64,000 nt of DNA from Pseudoalteromonas luteoviolacea (GCF_021654285.1 NZ_JAKFZS010000020.1:1-64000), one strand, 5' to 3'. Numbered from the stretch's first letter, positions 29,315 to 38,928 are shown. Translations and numbers: made by a program. Notes: generated from the sequence alone by a model not told the origin.

Positions 29315-31099
29315 ATGGAAAGACAACAGCAGAGCGTTTTACACGTTGGGCCGAATTCTGACGCCCTTGATGCGCTATTAACTCAACGTAATTATCAACT
29401 CGAAGTCACCGATAATCTCAGAGCATGTAAAAAGCTCATCCGCAAAAAAAAGCCCGGATTAATTATTTTTAATGTTGAAGACAAGGACTCTGAGGCGCTG
29501 ACCGAGCAAGTATTGGAATATGTACGAATTGGCTGCCAAGACAAAGACTTAATTTTCATCGTTGCACATCCTCCAGCACGCATGCCAGACGCATTGAGCT
29601 GGATTGAAAACTACGATATTTCGAGCTTTATTAGCTTATCTCCAGATAAAACTGAATTTAACTTAAGCGTGATTGAGCGCAACCTCAAAGCTTGGCAACG
29701 TCTAGTGCAGATCAATGCCCAACACAAAGCTGAGAGCGATCTATTGATGAGTGTGGCGCACTTACATCGTAATAATAACGATATCAATGAGGTTATGCTG
29801 ACCTTTATGCGCTCATTGGCCAATATAGCCTGTGCCACAACGCACTGCAGAATAAAAATAAACAACCAAAACGAAGGCGCATTAAGCCATGTTTGGCCTG
29901 AACAACCAACACTTGAACAGGGGTTGTCCGGAGTTTTCGCTCTACCAGCCTTACCCGCTTATTTAGCGCGCTCTTTAACTGAGAAAAAGCCCCAAATAGA
30001 TTTATTGCCAAACGACGATGCATTTCAACCGCTCAATCAATTACTTGGAACAAAGCTCAGCAGTTACTTAATATTTCCCATTGTTGTATACGATAAAGTC
30101 CTTGAAATGATGATTTTTTTTATTGATGAACAGGCCATGGAATCTGTCTCCATGCGGCAGATTGATGTGGTAAGCAAAGCCGCAGAGCAGCTCACTATTT
30201 TACTGGAAAGAAAAGAGTCGGAAAGACGTCTGAAAAAACAGTGTACCCGCTTAAAAGAAGCGCTTCTTGAGCTAAAAGAAACCCAAAACCAACTTGCACA
30301 CAGCGAGAAAATGGCGACGGTTGGCCAATTTGCTGCGGGCATTGCCCACGAGATAAATAACCCCTTGTCGTCGGTATTAAGTAACTTTGGCTCGATGGAC
30401 AATTACCTAGATAGCATCCTCAATCTACAAAATTTACATGATCAGTTTTTAAATGCCGTGGAGGGCGGAAATCAGCATACCGGCGCAAAAATTAAAAGCC
30501 AAATCACAAATTATCGGGGCCAATCAGACATCGACTTTATTTATGATGATATTCGCGAGATCGTTGCTCAATCGCAAATGGGCTTAAGCCGAGTCAGTGA
30601 CATCATTAAAGATTTGCAGTCATTCACCGTTGTACAAAATCAGCATCATTGTCAGCTCGACATCCCAGCTATTTTGACTCAAAGCTTGTCATTACTAGAG
30701 GGTCATAACAAGCACGATATTGTAGTCGAGACCCACTTAGCGCACACCTGCCAACCCGTTTCTAACTCTGGATTTGTGCAACAGATTTTAACTAACTTAT
30801 TAAAAAATGCGTTTCAGGCAGTAGAACAGAGCCAACCTGAATCCCCCTATGTGGCAGTCTGCACAAAAGACGCTGATAACAGGCTAGTCATTACAGTCAA
30901 AGACAATGGGCCCGGCATACCGCTGGATATTCAAGATAAAGTGTTCGACCCGTTCTTTACCACAAAAGCGGTTGGACAAGGCAGTGGGCTTGGTTTGTCT
31001 GTGAGTTACAATTTAAGTAAGCGTTTAGGTGGTGAGTTATCTCTTGTCTCTACTCCAAACGCGCATACCGAGTTTACTCTGTCGCTGCCGATAAACTAA
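29315..31099 (+). CDS. Histidine kinase with pseudo-receiver and GAF-like domains
   Basis: A 594-residue soluble kinase without membrane spans. Residues 1-120 look like a receiver fold, but the phosphate-accepting Asp is replaced by Asn53 (LIIFNVED), so it is a pseudo-receiver. A GAF-like region follows (about 150-300), then a coil, a HisKA domain with His345 in AAGIAHEINNP, and a HATPase domain with the DNGPGI and GSGLGLSVSYN motifs. HisKA is unusually long between H-box and ATPase, with an extra helical insert near residues 365-425. No response regulator is adjacent on this strand. It is divergent from the BLUF gene with 95 bases between. Confidence 0.88.
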   Translation: MERQQQSVLHVGPNSDALDALLTQRNYQLEVTDNLRACKKLIRKKKPGLIIFNVEDKDSEALTEQVLEYVRIGCQDKDLIFIVAHPPARMPDALSWIENYDISSFISLSPDKTEFNLSVIERNLKAWQRLVQINAQHKAESDLLMSVAHLHRNNNDINEVMLTFMRSLANIACATTHCRIKINNQNEGALSHVWPEQPTLEQGLSGVFALPALPAYLARSLTEKKPQIDLLPNDDAFQPLNQLLGTKLSSYLIFPIVVYDKVLEMMIFFIDEQAMESVSMRQIDVVSKAAEQLTILLERKESERRLKKQCTRLKEALLELKETQNQLAHSEKMATVGQFAAGIAHEINNPLSSVLSNFGSMDNYLDSILNLQNLHDQFLNAVEGGNQHTGAKIKSQITNYRGQSDIDFIYDDIREIVAQSQMGLSRVSDIIKDLQSFTVVQNQHHCQLDIPAILTQSLSLLEGHNKHDIVVETHLAHTCQPVSNSGFVQQILTNLLKNAFQAVEQSQPESPYVAVCTKDADNRLVITVKDNGPGIPLDIQDKVFDPFFTTKAVGQGSGLGLSVSYNLSKRLGGELSLVSTPNAHTEFTLSLPIN

Positions 31100-31104
31100 A
31101 AAGT

Positions 31105-31140
31105 GCCTGCATTATATATTTATAAAGCAGGCTCTATTTT
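31105..31140. terminator. Terminator between convergent kinase genes
   Basis: GCCTGC and GCAGGC form the base of a stem whose inner part is A/T pairs, followed on the plus strand by CTATTTTT. It separates the plus-strand kinase from the convergent minus-strand kinase. Confidence 0.65.
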
Positions 31141-32450
31141 TCTGACACTAGCTCTGCGTAAGGCAGAGAAACACTGACTACAACCCCTCGGTCTGCGCAA
31201 TTACGAAACGCTAATTTTCCTTGGTGCGCATCAATAATTTCCCGACATAATGCCAGACCTAACCCTGTTCCAGCGTGCTTGGTAGAGTAAAATGGCAGTA
31301 ATGCATTTTCCAGTACTTCTGCTGCCATTCCTGAGCCAAAATCTCGCACTGCAATGCTCACATTGTGCTGTCCTTGTTCTGTAAAACTCAACTGGACCGG
31401 TGGCGCATCACTTTGCTCACTTTGCGCTTCATGGGCATTTTTTAAAATATTGATAAGCACCTGCTCTAACTGATGCTCATCTGCAACTACCTGCTTGGAG
31501 GGAAGCGCCGTTGTGAGTTCAAACGGATATAATGCGTTTAATTGTTCAACTAAAGATTCCCAGTTAACAGGCTTCTTATTCGGCATTTTTAGTTTTGATA
31601 ACTCGCCATAGCCTTTAATAAATTCATTAAGGTGCCCAATGCGTCGAGAAATCGCGCTAAACACTCTATCTAATCTTGGTTCAGATAAGTTTTGTGCCAA
31701 TAATTGCCCTGAGTGGCACATAGAGCTAATGGGAGCAATGGAGTTGTTCAATTCATGGCTGAGCACTCGGATCACTTTTTTCCACGTTTGTACTTCTTGA
31801 CGCCCAAGCTCATGAGTGATGCTTTTTAGCAGGTAAAGCGTATGGCTTGCTTGATGAATACGCACACTAGATTTAGCCAAGTGCCAAGCTTGCTCATCAC
31901 CGTTTTGATCGTTAAGGGTAAAAATACTCTCTCCGCTATTTTGCAAGGCGTGCGCAAAGTCATCATCTAGCGTTTCACTGATATCATGCCAACTGTGACC
32001 TAACAAAGAATCCCCTTCTTTAAACATGAGTTCTGCAGCGCGATTGGCAAAAATAATTTTATGCTCAGGACTAACCAGAAACGTGATCACAGGAGAGGTG
32101 TTGAGCACTTTATCAAGCAACATCTCACGTTGATAAAGATGCTGACGTTCCTTTCTTAGTTTTTCAGTACATTGATTGAATAAATTAAACACACGGTCAT
32201 AAGTAGGATCATTTTTGGGCGCGATACTAACCGAAAAATCACCATCGATCAGGCTCAAAAACCCCTGTTCAATACTGCGCTGAATATTGGCCTGAGTTTG
32301 GTTGTAAGCACGGTACAAATATCCGATAACAGTAAACAGTACTATACCTAAAATCAGAAATATCCAAGGATATGACGGCCCATAGAGTGCAGCGGCTATG
32401 GTAAATGCCAGTTGGCCAATAAAAAGCAAAGCAATCACTTTACTCATCAT
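31134..32450 (-). CDS. Membrane histidine kinase of the NtrY type, partner of the adjacent regulator
   Basis: About 438 residues from ATG 32450; the frame opens earlier only with a TTG. Two membrane spans near the N-terminus (about 5-22 and 28-46) enclose a very short periplasmic loop, so it probably senses membrane or internal cues. A HAMP-like stretch, a PAS domain (residues 115-215), then the H-box VLSHELNNS with His232, and a HATPase domain ending in GTGLGLALCREI. It overlaps the end of the regulator gene by about 11 bases, so the pair is co-translated and surely cognate. By position it should control the exporter operon upstream. Confidence 0.92.
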   Translation of the reverse strand: MMSKVIALLFIGQLAFTIAAALYGPSYPWIFLILGIVLFTVIGYLYRAYNQTQANIQRSIEQGFLSLIDGDFSVSIAPKNDPTYDRVFNLFNQCTEKLRKERQHLYQREMLLDKVLNTSPVITFLVSPEHKIIFANRAAELMFKEGDSLLGHSWHDISETLDDDFAHALQNSGESIFTLNDQNGDEQAWHLAKSSVRIHQASHTLYLLKSITHELGRQEVQTWKKVIRVLSHELNNSIAPISSMCHSGQLLAQNLSEPRLDRVFSAISRRIGHLNEFIKGYGELSKLKMPNKKPVNWESLVEQLNALYPFELTTALPSKQVVADEHQLEQVLINILKNAHEAQSEQSDAPPVQLSFTEQGQHNVSIAVRDFGSGMAAEVLENALLPFYSTKHAGTGLGLALCREIIDAHQGKLAFRNCADRGVVVSVSLPYAELVSEK

Positions 32451-33711
32451 GCTTTTCCAATTTGAACTTTTCAATACGACGATACAAAGTTTGACGGCTG
32501 AGACCTAACTCTTGCGCCGCATGCGCAATCGTCCAGTTATGCTTCTCAAGTACCTGCTGCATGTGCTCTTTTTCGCTCAATGTTGTTGTTTGCTCATGTC
32601 CTTGAAAAGCACTGACATCAACTTGATTTTTATCCGCAAAAATTAATGCTCGTCGACAGCTATTTTCCAGCTCTCGAACGTTACCAGGCCATGTTTGCTG
32701 CATTAAAAAGTGCTCTGCTTCTTTGGTAAGCGTATGCGCCACACCAATGAAGTGTTGAGCCAATGGAATAATGTCTGCTTTGCGTTTATTGAGCGGTAAA
32801 ATTTGCAGTTCCATTCCGTTGAGGCGATAGAATAAATCTTCTCTAAACGCGCCACTTTTAATATCGAGCAATAAGTTGGCGTTAGTCGCACTTATCACTC
32901 GTACATCTACCTTTTGCGTCACATTAGAGCCCAATCGCTCAAATTCACCGGTCTGCAACACGCGCAATAGTTTCATTTGGCCTGCAAGTGGTAAGTTGCC
33001 AATCTCATCTAAAAATAATGTGCCGCCATCAGCTGCTTCGAAACGCCCTGCCCTTGCTTGATTTGCACCGGTAAACGCGCCTTTTTCTGCACCAAATAAT
33101 TCGGCTTCCATAAGCTCCTGTGGGATAGCGCCCATATTCACTTTAATAAAAGGCGCATTCGCACGCTGCGATTTTTGGTGAACAAAGTCAGCTAACTTTT
33201 CCTTACCTGAGCCATTCGGGCCGGTGATCAACACGTTGATATCCGCAGCGGCCACCTTAGTCGAGGTAAAGATAAGCTCACTCATTTCACGACTTTGATA
33301 AATCAATTTGCACTCAGGGATAGGCGCAGCTTGTACTGAGATATTTTCTTCGATAGCTTGTAATAACTTCTTATCATCCCAAGGCTTAGGGAGATAGTCT
33401 GCGGCACCTGATTTGACTAACGTTATCGCCGTTTCTAATTGGCTCCAAGCGGTGATGATAATGATGGGTAAAGTGGGGTTTAGCTCTTTTAATGTACCAA
33501 ATAACTGCTTTCCCTCATCTCCTGATGTGGTCCCTTCGCTGAAGTTCATATCTTGAATGACCAAATCCACTTTTTGTCGAGAGACGGTCAAAATGGCATC
33601 TTTAACGTTAGTGACTGTCAATACAGTGTAACTGTGAATACTCAGCAATAAATCTAACGCATCTAAAATATCAGGGTTGTCATCGACAACAAGAATTGTG
33701 TTCATAACCAT
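32440..33711 (-). CDS. NtrC-family sigma-54-dependent response regulator
   Basis: A 423-residue regulator: receiver with Asp54 (LVIQDMN), AAA+ domain with Walker-like GPNGSGKEK and the sigma-54 contact loop GAFTGA, and a Fis-type helix-turn-helix at the C-terminus (LSRQTLYRRIEKF). It activates sigma-54 promoters from enhancer sites. It lies just downstream of the exporter operon, and that operon has both a sigma-54 promoter and palindromic upstream sites, so it is the obvious target. Two starts are possible: ATG 33711 or ATG 33705. Confidence 0.95.
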   Translation of the reverse strand: MVMNTILVVDDNPDILDALDLLLSIHSYTVLTVTNVKDAILTVSRQKVDLVIQDMNFSEGTTSGDEGKQLFGTLKELNPTLPIIIITAWSQLETAITLVKSGAADYLPKPWDDKKLLQAIEENISVQAAPIPECKLIYQSREMSELIFTSTKVAAADINVLITGPNGSGKEKLADFVHQKSQRANAPFIKVNMGAIPQELMEAELFGAEKGAFTGANQARAGRFEAADGGTLFLDEIGNLPLAGQMKLLRVLQTGEFERLGSNVTQKVDVRVISATNANLLLDIKSGAFREDLFYRLNGMELQILPLNKRKADIIPLAQHFIGVAHTLTKEAEHFLMQQTWPGNVRELENSCRRALIFADKNQVDVSAFQGHEQTTTLSEKEHMQQVLEKHNWTIAHAAQELGLSRQTLYRRIEKFKLEKHDE

Positions 33712-33719
33712 TTAAATGT

Positions 33720-33752
33720 CATGTAGTGACCGTTTTAACTGGTCACTACATG
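33720..33752 (-). other. Stem-loop between exporter operon and regulator gene
   Basis: CATGTAGTGACC and GGTCACTACATG form a perfect 12-base inverted repeat with a nine-base loop, in the 55-base gap between the last permease gene and the regulator. No T-run follows on the minus strand. It could limit read-through, protect the upstream messenger, or be a regulator-binding site; GTGAC/GTCAC also appears in the upstream palindromes of the operon. Confidence 0.5.
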
Positions 33753-33766
33753 TCTTTCCTTCATTT

Positions 33767-34990
33767 TTATAACGTGCGGGTTGCAACCACTGGCGCTATT
33801 TTTGTTGTTTTCCATGCAGGCAACCAGGTTGCCGCAGTACCAGATATAAACACGATGATAACACAAGACAAATAACTGATAACATCCGGTTTTGGTATCA
33901 CAATGACTTCTGCCAATAACATATTCACTGCAATCACACTCGCGACCCCAAGTAGTGCGGCAATACCACTGACCAGCCAGTTTTCGCTCAACACATAGAC
34001 TAATACATCCTTTTTCCGTGCGCCCAATGCACGCCTAATACCAATTAAACGCTTTTGCTTAGACACATGAAAGTGTGCATGAGCAAAGCAACTGATCATG
34101 GTCACCAATAACATCATCCCGGTCAGCAAGCTAAATAAGGTTGCCAAACTGCTCGACTCTTTAAAATAATCACTGTGATGTTCTTCCATGGTCAGGATCT
34201 CTCGGATCTCTCGTTCAGGGTGTACTTGATTAATGGCCTCAGTGATCGCCGTTTTAGTCTTTTGTATATCACCTGAGGTGACTTTCACCATATACATTAA
34301 ACGCATTTGAGAGCGAGCCATATTTCTATACATGAATATGCCATGATGTGGGTATTTACTCGAAGGCCTAATTGCAATATCCGACACCACGCCGATCACT
34401 CGCCCTTCAGAGGTATGCTTGCCAACCGCGCTTTCTCCCGGGTACAGTGCCTCAGCTAAGCTACGAGTTAAAATGATATTGGCTTCAAATTCATGATTCT
34501 CTAAATAGCCATGTGTTGCATTGTCATCAAGCGTAAAATCACGCCCAAGGTGCATTTGTGCGCCGAGTAAGTCAAAAAACTGTTCGTCTACATAGTACAT
34601 TGGCACACCTGTAAACTGCCTTTCTACTGGCGCATCTTCGGGTTGATTTACATCTTCAATAGAGTGGAAGTTACCGCCTTTCATCAGCGGCAATTGGTTG
34701 GTAAAACTCACCGTTTCAACTACATCTAGTTTATTCAAAGCCGCCATATCTTCATCTATTACAGACAAGAAGAAATTGGCATCTAAAAAGGCTTCTGAGG
34801 TTGGACGGACCTGAAATACCAATACATTTTCCATATCAAAACCCACATCTCGGGCTAACTTTTCATTGGCTTCAATACTTAACAATAAGCTGTTACAAGC
34901 CAGTCCTATGGTTAATACAAGTTGGAAAATAAGCAAACCTGTTGCAAATTTACGCAGCAACATAGATTTTAATAATGCTTTTAGATTCAT
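33767..34990 (-). CDS. ABC exporter permease, FtsX/MacB type (second)
   Basis: A 407-residue permease with one N-terminal span (residues 12-35), a large periplasmic MacB-type domain (about 36-270), and three C-terminal spans (about 285-305, 335-358 and 372-395). The segment GIRRALGARKKDVL near 322-336 is the conserved FtsX cytoplasmic loop. It forms the membrane part of the exporter with the 35002-36291 protein, probably as a heterodimer. The last gene of the exporter operon. Confidence 0.92.
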   Translation of the reverse strand: MNLKALLKSMLLRKFATGLLIFQLVLTIGLACNSLLLSIEANEKLARDVGFDMENVLVFQVRPTSEAFLDANFFLSVIDEDMAALNKLDVVETVSFTNQLPLMKGGNFHSIEDVNQPEDAPVERQFTGVPMYYVDEQFFDLLGAQMHLGRDFTLDDNATHGYLENHEFEANIILTRSLAEALYPGESAVGKHTSEGRVIGVVSDIAIRPSSKYPHHGIFMYRNMARSQMRLMYMVKVTSGDIQKTKTAITEAINQVHPEREIREILTMEEHHSDYFKESSSLATLFSLLTGMMLLVTMISCFAHAHFHVSKQKRLIGIRRALGARKKDVLVYVLSENWLVSGIAALLGVASVIAVNMLLAEVIVIPKPDVISYLSCVIIVFISGTAATWLPAWKTTKIAPVVATRTL

Positions 34991-35001
34991 CGTGCTACTC
35001 C

Positions 35002-36291
35002 TTACTTCAAGATGCTAGCTAGCGGCGTACGTGCGCCCTGCACAAGCGGATATATGGTACTTAACAGGCTGGAAGTCAGTGCCACACCCACACCAATCAC
35101 TATCATGTGTAGCGGCAATTCTGCTACAGGTGCCAAGTCTTCGAATAACTGACGGTACAAGGCCAATAAACTCATGGCCAACACCAAAGATACCAAGGCA
35201 CAGGTGATCCCTAAAATCACACTCTCTATCACGCCTTGATAAAACACTTGCTTGCGACTGGCGCCAACCGCTCGACGCAAGTTTGCTTCAAACTGCCCAG
35301 CCTGATAGCGAGATAACATCAAGCTATTGGCATTAAAAATACACACCAGCAGAAAGATACCCGTGGCAAAAGTAAACGCTAAAAGATCTTTATTGACGAC
35401 TTCGTTCTCATCCAACCAAGCGTTTACATCATAAAGTCGGTTATCCACTTCATGGCGGTGATTACCTTTCTCTTTTTGCTGCTGCGCATAGCTATCGATA
35501 AAGGTTTGAAAAGCCAATCGCTGCTGCTCATCTACCAGCTCAACAAATGTCTGAATGTAATACGCATTAATCTGTCTCGTTTCACTCAGTACTGAGTAGC
35601 TATCTGTCGATACCGCTCGCGCATAGATGGCCCAATTATTGTCTATGGCCACTTCAATGGGTACAAACAAATCATCTGTTTCATCAAAGGCGTTTCCTTC
35701 AGAGGCATGATAAAAAAGCGGCCTCATATGCCAAGGTTTCAATACACCGACAATGTTATAAATTTTACCTTGTAGCTCAACTTGCTTGCCGACACTATTC
35801 TCGCCACCAAATAAGGTCATGTTGAGCTTATGGCCAATCACAACCTCTGTACCATGCTCATTTTCCCACGCTTTACCATGGGCAAACTCAGCGCCCATCA
35901 TGTCAAAAAATGAGGCGGTGGTCGCTCGCGTACTACTTGAGTAACGTGTCAAATCATCAGAGTCTGCACGGCGACTATAGACATGAGTTGCATAGTGCAT
36001 GGTTGCATTTTCTGCGACACCAGCATCCAGTATTGCTTTTGCATCGCTGTATCTGATCGTATGCATACTGCCAAAGTTATTCGTTGAACCTGCGTAAGTA
36101 TTCATATTCACAATGAATATTTGATCACTTTTACCGGGTATAGGATCTTGTGACATCAAAGACAGCATAGATAAATTAGCTAACAAGGTGCCGATCCCAA
36201 TCGACAGGGTTAAAATAATCAGGGAAAAAAACAGCGGTGTGCGTTTAAAGTTGCGCACGCATAGCTGCACATAATAAGAAAACATATCCAT
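35002..36291 (-). CDS. ABC exporter permease, FtsX/MacB type (first)
   Basis: A 429-residue permease with the same layout: N-terminal span (residues 17-40), periplasmic MacB-like domain, and three C-terminal spans, with the RRAVGASRKQVFYQG loop near 340. It differs strongly from the downstream paralogue, so the transporter is likely a heterodimer. MacB-type systems export peptides, lipoproteins or toxins by a mechanotransmission mechanism across the envelope together with an adaptor and a TolC channel; no TolC gene is seen here. Confidence 0.92.
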   Translation of the reverse strand: MDMFSYYVQLCVRNFKRTPLFFSLIILTLSIGIGTLLANLSMLSLMSQDPIPGKSDQIFIVNMNTYAGSTNNFGSMHTIRYSDAKAILDAGVAENATMHYATHVYSRRADSDDLTRYSSSTRATTASFFDMMGAEFAHGKAWENEHGTEVVIGHKLNMTLFGGENSVGKQVELQGKIYNIVGVLKPWHMRPLFYHASEGNAFDETDDLFVPIEVAIDNNWAIYARAVSTDSYSVLSETRQINAYYIQTFVELVDEQQRLAFQTFIDSYAQQQKEKGNHRHEVDNRLYDVNAWLDENEVVNKDLLAFTFATGIFLLVCIFNANSLMLSRYQAGQFEANLRRAVGASRKQVFYQGVIESVILGITCALVSLVLAMSLLALYRQLFEDLAPVAELPLHMIVIGVGVALTSSLLSTIYPLVQGARTPLASILK

Positions 36292-36300
36292 GTTTACCTC

Positions 36301-37023
36301 CTAAGCCACTGGCTGGTTCTGATTTATGATTGGTGCCTGTTCAACTGGCGCATAAATGCTGTAGTCCGTGATTTGACCATCAATGATTTGTATATTGCGG
36401 TTCACTTCTCTGGCTTGATCTGGGTCGTGCGTGACCATGATGATGGTACTGCCTTCTTTATTAATGGTTTTTAGCAAGTCCATGATTTGCCTTGCCATTA
36501 GTGAATCAAGGTTACCCGTCGGTTCATCAGCCAATAAAATCTTAGGCTCACCTGCCAGTGCTCTTGCAATGGCAACTCGCTGTTGTTGACCCCCTGACAG
36601 CTGACTGGGTAAATAACTATGGCGACTTGATAATCCGACCAGCTCAAGCGCATGCTCAATGCGATTACGTCTTTGCTTAGCACTTAAGCCACGATAACGC
36701 AGTGGCATATCCACGTTATCGTAAATACTGTAGTCTGGGATCAAGTTATAGTTTTGAAAAATAAACCCAATTTTCTCGTTTCTCAAACGCGATAAGTCAT
36801 CATCTGATAGCCCTTTGACAGAAGTGCCATCCAAGACATACTCCCCCTCGTTAAACTCATCAAGTAACCCCGCCACATTCAAAAATGTCGACTTACCTGA
36901 GCCTGATGGGCCTGTCACTGCCACAAACTCTCCGGCATCCACTTGTAAGTTAAAGTCACGTAGCGCATGCGTTTGAATCGTTTCACTGCGATACACTCTG
37001 CTGATATTGTTCATTGAAAGCAT
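36301..37023 (-). CDS. ABC exporter ATPase, LolD/MacB type
   Basis: A 240-residue ATPase with all key motifs: Walker A GPSGSGKST near residue 40, Q-loop, signature LSGGQQQR near 141, Walker B ILLADEPTG near 163, and the H-loop THD. It energises the two FtsX-type permeases. It lies nine bases before the first permease and 24 bases after the adaptor gene. Confidence 0.95.
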   Translation of the reverse strand: MLSMNNISRVYRSETIQTHALRDFNLQVDAGEFVAVTGPSGSGKSTFLNVAGLLDEFNEGEYVLDGTSVKGLSDDDLSRLRNEKIGFIFQNYNLIPDYSIYDNVDMPLRYRGLSAKQRRNRIEHALELVGLSSRHSYLPSQLSGGQQQRVAIARALAGEPKILLADEPTGNLDSLMARQIMDLLKTINKEGSTIIMVTHDPDQAREVNRNIQIIDGQITDYSIYAPVEQAPIINQNQPVA

Positions 37024-37047
37024 AATTAGGTCCTTAATTTTTGTTGT

Positions 37048-38316
37048 TTATTTTGAAATCTTAAAAGTTTGGCTTTGGCTAAATGCGTCGTAGTCAGAAA
37101 TAATGATTTCTTCACCTTCTTGAACGCCGCTGATCAATTCGACATAGTCGACACTAGATACCCCTATTTTAATGTCGCGTACCTGAGCCATTTGATCTTG
37201 AATCACGAAGGCTTGCTTGCCTCCAAAGCTTGATAAAAACGGGCCGCGCTTGACTTGCAGTACCTGCGCTTTTTTCTCAAATTCAATACGTCCATTTACG
37301 CGCTGATTCTGACGTAGCTTTAAATCACTATCGGCATCAATCTTCACTCGCACGGCAACTTGGTTTTGTTGGATCTCTGGAGATACTGAGCTCACCGCCC
37401 CCTGATAAAACTGCCCGCCAAGAGATATCTCAACATTTAGCCCGATACCTAAATCGTCAGCATAAAACTCTGGTACTTGTAGCTCAGCTTCATATTCAGA
37501 TAAATCCACAATGGTCATAAGTGCTTGGGCATCTGCAACTTGCTCTTTTTGCTGTACTAACCAGCTTCCGACGACCCCAGTCACAGGCGCTCGAACTTCC
37601 AGTGCACGTTGTCTGCGCTTCAATTCGTCTAAGATTTGCGTTTGACGCTGTACCGATAGTTCTCTTGTTTGCGCCTCAAAATCTAAGCGCTTTTTAGCCA
37701 TAGAAACACGCTGTTGCGCATGCTTGTGCATCAGTTGTGCCTCAAGGAGCGTATCTTTACTGCGGGCAAAGTCCAACTCACTGATCACTTGCTTGTCATA
37801 AGATTCTTTGGAGCGACGCTGCTCACGCTGAGCTGCATTTAAACGCACAGTCGCCTCATCTAAACTGCGCTCCAATTCAAGTTGTGCTTCATCGTCTGCT
37901 AATAACCCTCTATTGGACTCCAACTGTAACTGAGTCAGCAACGAACTTTGCTGATCAATTTGGGCATCGAGTTCTGGGCTATGGATTGTTGCAAGCAACG
38001 CATCTTGCTCCACCCTATCACCGGGTTTAACTAACAAGGTCGCTTGACCCGGCTCCGGGCTGTATACTTGCGGCGCATTGGCTGCCACTAAACGTCCAGA
38101 GACAGACACATCTCTCACTAAATCTTTTTTAATCACTTTGGCTGTAATCAACTGCGCGTAAGATACCGTTTTTATGCCTGAGTACCACTGGCTAATCGCT
38201 GGGATAGACACTACGGTGATCAGCGTCATCAATACTGCTGAAACAACGAATTTAAGTTTACTTGAACGCGTGCTTGGCGCGATGACTTCATCCTGGGACT
38301 GAGTTCCTTTAATCAT
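37048..38316 (-). CDS. HlyD/MacA-type periplasmic adaptor
   Basis: A 422-residue adaptor with one N-terminal membrane span (about residues 23-44), a lipoyl half-motif, a long coiled-coil hairpin (about 115-225, rich in Gln, Arg, Glu and Leu), the second lipoyl half, and beta-barrel domains (for example VRAPVTGVVGSWL near 245). It bridges the inner-membrane ABC exporter to an outer-membrane channel. It is the first gene of the operon, directly behind the sigma-54 promoter. Confidence 0.93.
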   Translation of the reverse strand: MIKGTQSQDEVIAPSTRSSKLKFVVSAVLMTLITVVSIPAISQWYSGIKTVSYAQLITAKVIKKDLVRDVSVSGRLVAANAPQVYSPEPGQATLLVKPGDRVEQDALLATIHSPELDAQIDQQSSLLTQLQLESNRGLLADDEAQLELERSLDEATVRLNAAQREQRRSKESYDKQVISELDFARSKDTLLEAQLMHKHAQQRVSMAKKRLDFEAQTRELSVQRQTQILDELKRRQRALEVRAPVTGVVGSWLVQQKEQVADAQALMTIVDLSEYEAELQVPEFYADDLGIGLNVEISLGGQFYQGAVSSVSPEIQQNQVAVRVKIDADSDLKLRQNQRVNGRIEFEKKAQVLQVKRGPFLSSFGGKQAFVIQDQMAQVRDIKIGVSSVDYVELISGVQEGEEIIISDYDAFSQSQTFKISK

Positions 38317-38351
38317 TTTATACCACCTGCTGATTTCGATACTTAGATATA

Positions 38352-38367
38352 AGCGAGGACAGTGCCA
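38352..38367 (-). promoter_or_regulatory. Sigma-54 (-24/-12) promoter of the exporter operon
   Basis: On the minus strand the sequence is TGGCACTGTCCTCGCT, which has the full TGGCAC -24 box and an exact GG-N10-GC spacing to the -12 box. It ends about 36 bases before the adaptor ATG, leaving room for a short leader. The neighbouring regulator carries the GAFTGA sigma-54 loop, which makes this assignment consistent. Confidence 0.85.
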
Positions 38368-38428
38368 ACAATGAAATAAAAATAAACAATTGATTTTAAA
38401 TAACTTTTATTCTTTATGTTTTTATCGA

Positions 38429-38498
38429 GTGTCCGAATGGACACATCTGTTGTCCAGATGTGTCACTGTGACACGATTGTGGACACTTGATGTCCACA
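38429..38498 (-). promoter_or_regulatory. Upstream activating sequence: four palindromes
   Basis: Within 70 bases there are four palindromes: GTGTCC-GAAT-GGACAC (38429-38444), ACACATCTG-ttgtc-CAGATGTGT (38441-38463), GTGTCAC-T-GTGACAC (38460-38474) and TGTGGACA-cttga-TGTCCACA (38478-38498). They share GTGTC/GACAC half-sites and lie about 60-130 bases upstream of the -24 box, the normal range for NtrC-type enhancers. They are the likely binding sites of the regulator encoded at 32440-33711. Confidence 0.75.
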
Positions 38499-38928
38499 GA
38501 GTAATTTAATCTAAATTAGTAGTGAACTTGCACCGATATGGATACAACAAAATGGGGTTTGCTTTAAGAGTGGGAATCAACCAAACGGGAAAAGTCTATT
38601 ACGATGCATTGCGTATATTGGCATGTTTATTTGATCTTCATATTCCTATTCGTTTTCATTTCAGATAAAAACAGGGTTCTGTTTAGCGCAGTTTATAAAA
38701 GCTGTTTTAACTCAGTATGTTTTTAAACAAGCCTATTATCTCAAATTTGCTCACTTAAGGGTGGCAAATCAAGCCTCCATTTAGAGTGTCTTCATCTCAA
38801 ATTAATATCATTCAATTACATTGAGGTAAAAATCTATCGAATAACTGGTTATTAATTGTACACCACTTCAAACCATCTAAAGTAACAGTCTCAATCATCT
38901 GGAAAGTAAAAATAAAAGTGAGGAAACA
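38499..38928. other. Intergenic stretch before small secreted protein gene
   Basis: About 430 AT-rich bases without a convincing gene. It must contain the promoter of the small secreted protein at 38929, but I cannot place its -35/-10 boxes with confidence. No RNA gene was recognised. Confidence 0.4.
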
